Made by a program: the position numbers and the translations under genes. Of a stretch of 9,260 nt of DNA, positions 6,553 through 9,260 are shown in pieces. The stretch spans positions 1 through 9,260 of the forward strand of contig BNTT01000123.1 in NCBI GenBank assembly GCA_025996815.1, given 5' to 3'. Each line of letters begins with the position of its first letter. The stretch's first letter is position 1. The stretch is from Bacteroidia bacterium (lineage in GTDB: Bacteria; Bacteroidota; Bacteroidia; Bacteroidales; Azobacteroidaceae). The notes under the pieces are model-generated. The model saw only the letters and a program-made list of their open reading frames with translations, did not search any database and had not been told where the DNA came from.

Positions 6553-8538
6553 ATGAAACATTTTCGTAAATGCAGTAATGTGATGATGATGGCTTTTGTG
6601 GCTATCAGTTTGATGTTCGGTGCTTGTAAAGACAACGACGTGCCGGAAAAGGTGCCGGAAGAGGTGCCGGAAGTCGTGCCGGAAGAGGTGGTTATAACCC
6701 TTACAGAAGTAGCACCGACAAGCATAGTGAAAGGAGCCTATTTGACACTTACGGGTACCAATTTAGACCACGTAAACGCTGTTCGCTTTACGGATTTGAG
6801 CGTTAACGTAGATGTGCTTAAAGAGAATTTCGTAAGTGTGTCCGCTACGCAAATTCTCGTTACCGTACCGGCTGACGCTCCATTTGACAAAGTGGCTGTG
6901 GTGAGTGAGGAAAACGAGGTGATTTTCTGGTCGGGAACTTTAGAAGAAAAGGTGAGTGCGGAAACGAAAAAAGCGAGAGCCATTGAGCATTACCTTGTGC
7001 AGGATTACGTCGCGCAGGTGACGGAAGTAACGGCATCACAGACGCAAATCATTGTGAAAGGTCTTTATTCGGGCACGGGGAACTACAGTTTGTGTGAAGT
7101 TACGCCATGGCAGGATGTAACACTGACAGAGGTGTTTGAGTACCGGACGGCACTGACAGACGCTCCTTTCAGTCTGAGTTTCGACCGTTTTGTGACTCGC
7201 AACAACAGCACTTACGACCGCAGCCTGTCTAAATGGCTCATCGTAAAAGACGGCACCAAAGATGAAATCATATCTCATGCCCGCTATGCAGATAATATTG
7301 ACGCCAAGCAGTCGCCGCTATCTCCGGGTGTTCTTGCGGGTAAAAAAGGGGCTGCTATCTGGGCGTTTCATCCCCTTTTTCAGCAAGATTTAGACGATTT
7401 GAAATTAACATGTGCGACCTACAATCTGACACTTACCGATTTGATGTACGCTACGCAAGGCGATGTAATCACCCATCAATATGCAGGAAAAACATGGTAT
7501 TTCAACCGTTCGGGGATTGAGGCTTTAGACATTGTACTCTTGGAATATGCCAAGCGCAATGTCGTGGTGGCGGCTATCGTGTTGATACGGCCTGCTGCTT
7601 CGGCTGCGGACAAGACGATAGGCAATCTGCTTCAGCACCCCGATTATGCGTCGGGACATTACACCATGCCCAACCTGAGTACCCCCGAAAGCGTTGAAAC
7701 TTATGCCGCGGCACTCGACTTTGTTGCAAGTCGTTACATGCGTAACGATAACCGGTATGGGCGCATACACCATTGGATAATACACAACGAGGCGGATATC
7801 GGCTATGAGTGGACTAACATGGGCAGAAACAGAGCAATGTCGGTTTATATGGATACCTACGTCAAGTCCATGCGCTTGTGCTATAACATATTTCGGCAAT
7901 ATGACTCCAATACGGAAGTGTTTGGCTCGTTTACCCAGTCATGGACTCAACCTATAAGTTCGCAAGGCTATTCTACCGTGAAAATGCTCAATGCCTTAAA
8001 TGACTATTGCAGGGCGGAAGGCGACTTCAAATGGGGATTGGCTATCCATCCCTATCCGCAGTCGATAACCGACCCGAAAACATGGCTTGACGCCGACGCA
8101 ACCTTCTCGATGAACACCAAATTGCTCACGTTCAAAAATCTTGAAGTGGTGGATAAATGGGCAAAAACGCCGGCAAACCAATATCTTGGAACAGTGAAGC
8201 GTAGTGTCTGGCTTTCGGAAAACGGAACCAACTCCCCATCATACAGTGATAAAGACTTGGAGGAGCAAGCCGCAGGATGTGCCTACGCATGGAAAAAACT
8301 CAACGCGCTGTCCGGTATCGACTGCATCGTGTGGAACAACTGGGCAGACAATCCTGCCGAATTTGGGCTGAGATTGGGTTTGCGTAATTTCGACTTTGAA
8401 CCAAAGTCGGCATGGTATGTGTACAAGGCGGCAGATACGCCCGAAGAAGATGCTGTCTTCGAGCCATACAAAGCGGTGATAGGCATCTCCGACTGGAATA
8501 TTATTCAAAATATCTATACAGAGGCTATGCCAAACTGA
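6553..8538 (+). CDS. Lipoprotein with TIG domain and DUF5722-like putative glycoside hydrolase domain
   Basis: This 661-residue protein has a lipoprotein signal peptide (lipobox FGAC, lipid cysteine C25) followed by KDND, an acidic stretch that fits surface export in Bacteroidota. Residues 30-47 are a four-fold VPE repeat linker. Residues about 48-130 (VAPTSIVKGAYLTLTGTNL) read as an IPT/TIG immunoglobulin-like domain, as in SusE/SusF-type glycan-binding proteins. Residues about 145-640 look like the DUF5722 family, which I expect to be a TIM barrel. In favour of an enzyme are WIIHNEAD with N412-E413 (a strand-4 NE pair as in clan GH-A), AIHPYP (497-502), VWLSENG with E556 (a strand-7 nucleophile position) and IVWNNWAD near the end. 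The 143-residue gap between the two glutamates suits a retaining GH-A enzyme. The substrate is unknown; a role with GH95 on the same glycan is inferred from order and localisation. The family call is from memory. Confidence 0.78.
   Translation: MKHFRKCSNVMMMAFVAISLMFGACKDNDVPEKVPEEVPEVVPEEVVITLTEVAPTSIVKGAYLTLTGTNLDHVNAVRFTDLSVNVDVLKENFVSVSATQILVTVPADAPFDKVAVVSEENEVIFWSGTLEEKVSAETKKARAIEHYLVQDYVAQVTEVTASQTQIIVKGLYSGTGNYSLCEVTPWQDVTLTEVFEYRTALTDAPFSLSFDRFVTRNNSTYDRSLSKWLIVKDGTKDEIISHARYADNIDAKQSPLSPGVLAGKKGAAIWAFHPLFQQDLDDLKLTCATYNLTLTDLMYATQGDVITHQYAGKTWYFNRSGIEALDIVLLEYAKRNVVVAAIVLIRPAASAADKTIGNLLQHPDYASGHYTMPNLSTPESVETYAAALDFVASRYMRNDNRYGRIHHWIIHNEADIGYEWTNMGRNRAMSVYMDTYVKSMRLCYNIFRQYDSNTEVFGSFTQSWTQPISSQGYSTVKMLNALNDYCRAEGDFKWGLAIHPYPQSITDPKTWLDADATFSMNTKLLTFKNLEVVDKWAKTPANQYLGTVKRSVWLSENGTNSPSYSDKDLEEQAAGCAYAWKKLNALSGIDCIVWNNWADNPAEFGLRLGLRNFDFEPKSAWYVYKAADTPEEDAVFEPYKAVIGISDWNIIQNIYTEAMPN
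6640..6687 (+). repeat. Four tandem 12-bp repeats encoding a VPE linker
   Basis: Four consecutive 12-bp units begin with GTGCCGGAA, at 6640, 6652, 6664 and 6676; only the last codon differs (AAG, GAG, GTC, GAG). They encode VPEK, VPEE, VPEV and VPEE. The tract lies just after the lipid cysteine and would be an extended acidic spacer between membrane anchor and TIG domain. Unit number could vary between strains by slippage without a frameshift. Confidence 0.9.
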
Positions 8539-8674
8539 TTTGCCCCTCACGCATTTGTTTCCAAACTTCGCGCTTTTCTTGTAATGTCATCCCCTCTGTG
8601 GCTTTTGCCATTTTCTCTTTTACGGCGCGGAAAAACTCAACCGTGTGAAATCCTTCAATTGCTGTTGTTTTCAT
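8525..8674 (-). CDS. Small 49-residue protein, antitoxin-like, possibly orphan
   Basis: The minus strand reads ATG at 8674 to TAG at 8525 and gives MKTTAIEGFHTVEFFRAVKE, then KMAKATEGMTLQEKREVWKQ and MREGQISLA. It is soluble, probably helical and charged, and too short for usual ORF cut-offs. The form, with a leading Phe-rich V-[ED]-F-x-R-x-[VI]-[KR] helix and a second part with [EG]-M-[ST]-x-[EQ]-E, resembles small bacterial proteins often encoded beside PIN-domain or other toxins, as I remember them. No toxin gene lies on either side: downstream it runs 14 bp into the 3' end of the TIG/DUF5722-like gene (convergent overlap). It has a good consensus promoter at 8792-8822, which supports real expression, with a leader of about 110 nt. 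Function unknown; the antitoxin idea is tentative. Confidence 0.6.
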   Translation of the reverse strand: MKTTAIEGFHTVEFFRAVKEKMAKATEGMTLQEKREVWKQMREGQISLA

Positions 8675-8791
8675 ATTTTTAGAAATTCTAATGGCGAGCG
8701 TATTCTATTACCGGATACCCCAAACGCATATTGATGCCATTGAACATTTTTATTTCCGAAAAATAAACATCAAACTCCCTGTTTCACCCCA

Positions 8792-8822
8792 CAAAGGTAC
8801 AACATCTTTTTGAATTGGCAAA
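8792..8822 (-). promoter_or_regulatory. Minus-strand Bacteroidota promoter for the 49-residue gene
   Basis: On the minus strand, TTTG (8822-8819) is followed after 19 bp by TACCTTTG (8799-8792), a full match to the -33/-7 consensus. Transcription would begin near 8785 and run toward the ATG at 8674. It is divergent from the SusC-like promoter, and the 21-bp repeats start only about 20 bp from its -33 box. Confidence 0.6.
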
Positions 8823-8842
8823 CGTTTTTGTTTTTTTTTATA

Positions 8843-8918
8843 AAAAGTCGCTTTTTTACAAAAGAAAGTCGTTTTTTTACAATGATTATCATTTTTTATT
8901 GTCGTACCTTTGCCGCCG
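8843..8918 (+). promoter_or_regulatory. Regulatory module upstream of the SusC-like gene (copy 2)
   Basis: Direct-repeat cores AAAAGTC (8843) and GAAAGTC (8864) are 21 bp apart, the palindrome AATGATTATCATT is at 8881-8893, and a perfect -7 box TACCTTTG is at 8905-8912. Every spacing equals that of copy 1 at 3839-3914, and 68 of 76 bases match. As in copy 1, the -33 TTTG is absent and the palindrome sits in its place. A start near 8919 would give a leader of about 90 nt before the ATG at 9009. The leader contains a GAGATCTC palindrome (8927-8934) and long A/T tracts. Confidence 0.72.
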
Positions 8919-9008
8919 TTAGTCACGAGATCTCATTGGGGACTTGAGCCGCAATCTCCCGCGACAACAGAAAAAAAAAATTTTGTTAAACAACTAAATT
9001 AAAATTTT

Positions 9009-9177
9009 ATGCGAAAAGTATTCAAAAGGTTTGCACGAACTTTGCTATTAAGCAGCGTTCTCTTTGCGGGGGGGGGGGGGCAACTTCCCTAAGGGCGGAA
9101 GCTCCCCAAGAAGCTAAAATCGCCTTAAATGGCGGGGTGTCTGTTGCGGATGGCCCAATCATCGGAGCCGGTGTGAA
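9009..9177 (+). CDS. N-terminal fragment of a SusC/RagA-like TonB-dependent receptor, frameshifted
   Basis: From the ATG at 9009 the frame encodes a signal peptide (MRKVFKRFARTLLLSSVLFA), runs into a 13-G tract at 9068-9080 and stops at 9090-9092. If the tract had one more G or two fewer, the frame would continue as TSLRAEAPQEAK, then an N/G/V stretch and SVADGPIIGAGV. The DGPIIGAGV piece closely resembles the start of the carboxypeptidase-regulatory-like domain of SusC proteins (DG-x-P-[LI]-IGA-x-V). Such receptors import oligosaccharides across the outer membrane with a SusD partner and TonB, which suits the PUL context. The break is most likely a sequencing error rather than a true mutation. 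The gene is cut where adapter sequence begins at about 9178, so only about 55 residues are represented. Bases after 9068 are unreliable. Confidence 0.62.
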
Positions 9178-9260
9178 AGATCGGAATAGCCCACGTCTGA
9201 ATTCCGGTCATTAATTCGCATCTCGTATGCCCACTTCCGCTTGAACAAAAACATTCATAC
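9178..9260 (+). other. Illumina adapter read-through (not genomic)
   Basis: From 9178 the sequence begins AGATCGGAA and follows the TruSeq read-1 read-through adapter as I remember it. Bases 9178-9211 match 29 of 34. Bases 9220-9243, beginning ATCTCGTATGCC and ending GCTTG, match 21 of 24 of the P7-side segment. The 8 bases between them (9212-9219, TAATTCGC) sit exactly where the i7 index belongs and differ by one base from index D708 (TAATGCGC) as I recall it. The remaining 9244-9260 is A-rich, as when a read runs off the end of the adapter. The mismatches indicate low-quality reads at a contig end. Confidence 0.95.

Noticed and set aside
6640..6687. Possible CRISPR-like repeat array
   Set aside because: Units of 12 bp are contiguous, have no spacers and lie in frame inside a coding gene.
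8691..8813. 40-codon plus-strand frame starting MASVFYYRIPQTHID
   Set aside because: It covers the leader and -7 element of the minus-strand small gene, has no promoter of its own and no family resemblance. It is likely a chance frame.

Overview
The window looks like a piece of a Bacteroidota (probably Bacteroidales) chromosome carrying part of a polysaccharide utilization locus (PUL). This rests on Bacteroidota-type promoters (TAnnTTTG at -7, TTTG at -33), two surface-type lipoproteins with acidic residues after the lipid cysteine, a GH95 family enzyme, an AAA/PD-(D/E)XK protein of a kind expanded in this phylum, and the start of a SusC-like TonB-dependent receptor. The species cannot be told from the sequence.

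Layout, left to right: (1) 1-123, the 3' end of a transposase, probably ISL3-like, entering from outside the window. (2) 146-2203, a secreted right-handed beta-helix protein only 22 bp behind the transposase stop. (3) 2262-3833, an AAA-ATPase-like/PD-(D/E)XK protein with its own consensus promoter. (4) 3948-6446, a GH95 lipoprotein (alpha-L-fucosidase or alpha-L-galactosidase). (5) 6553-8538, a lipoprotein with a VPE-repeat linker, a TIG domain and a DUF5722-like putative TIM-barrel hydrolase domain. (6) 8525-8674 on the minus strand, a 49-residue small protein resembling small antitoxin-type proteins. (7) 9009 to about 9177, the beginning of a SusC-like receptor, broken by a 13-G run.

The three carbohydrate-related proteins plus the receptor would act together at the cell surface and in the periplasm on a glycan bearing terminal alpha-L-fucose or alpha-L-galactose. 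The GH95 gene and the SusC-like gene are preceded by nearly the same 76-bp promoter module (68/76 identical). It holds two direct repeats with a 21-bp period, a perfect 6-1-6 palindrome at the -33 position and a -7 box. This suggests that one regulator controls both, while the AAA/PDDEXK gene and the DUF5722-like gene have different promoters.

The right end is not genuine genome. From 9178 the sequence follows the Illumina TruSeq read-through adapter (50 of 58 fixed bases, with an 8-base index between the two fixed parts), ending in A-rich run-off. The 13-G run about 100 bp earlier suggests that the last ~190 bases come from poor reads. No CRISPR array, tRNA or rRNA was seen.
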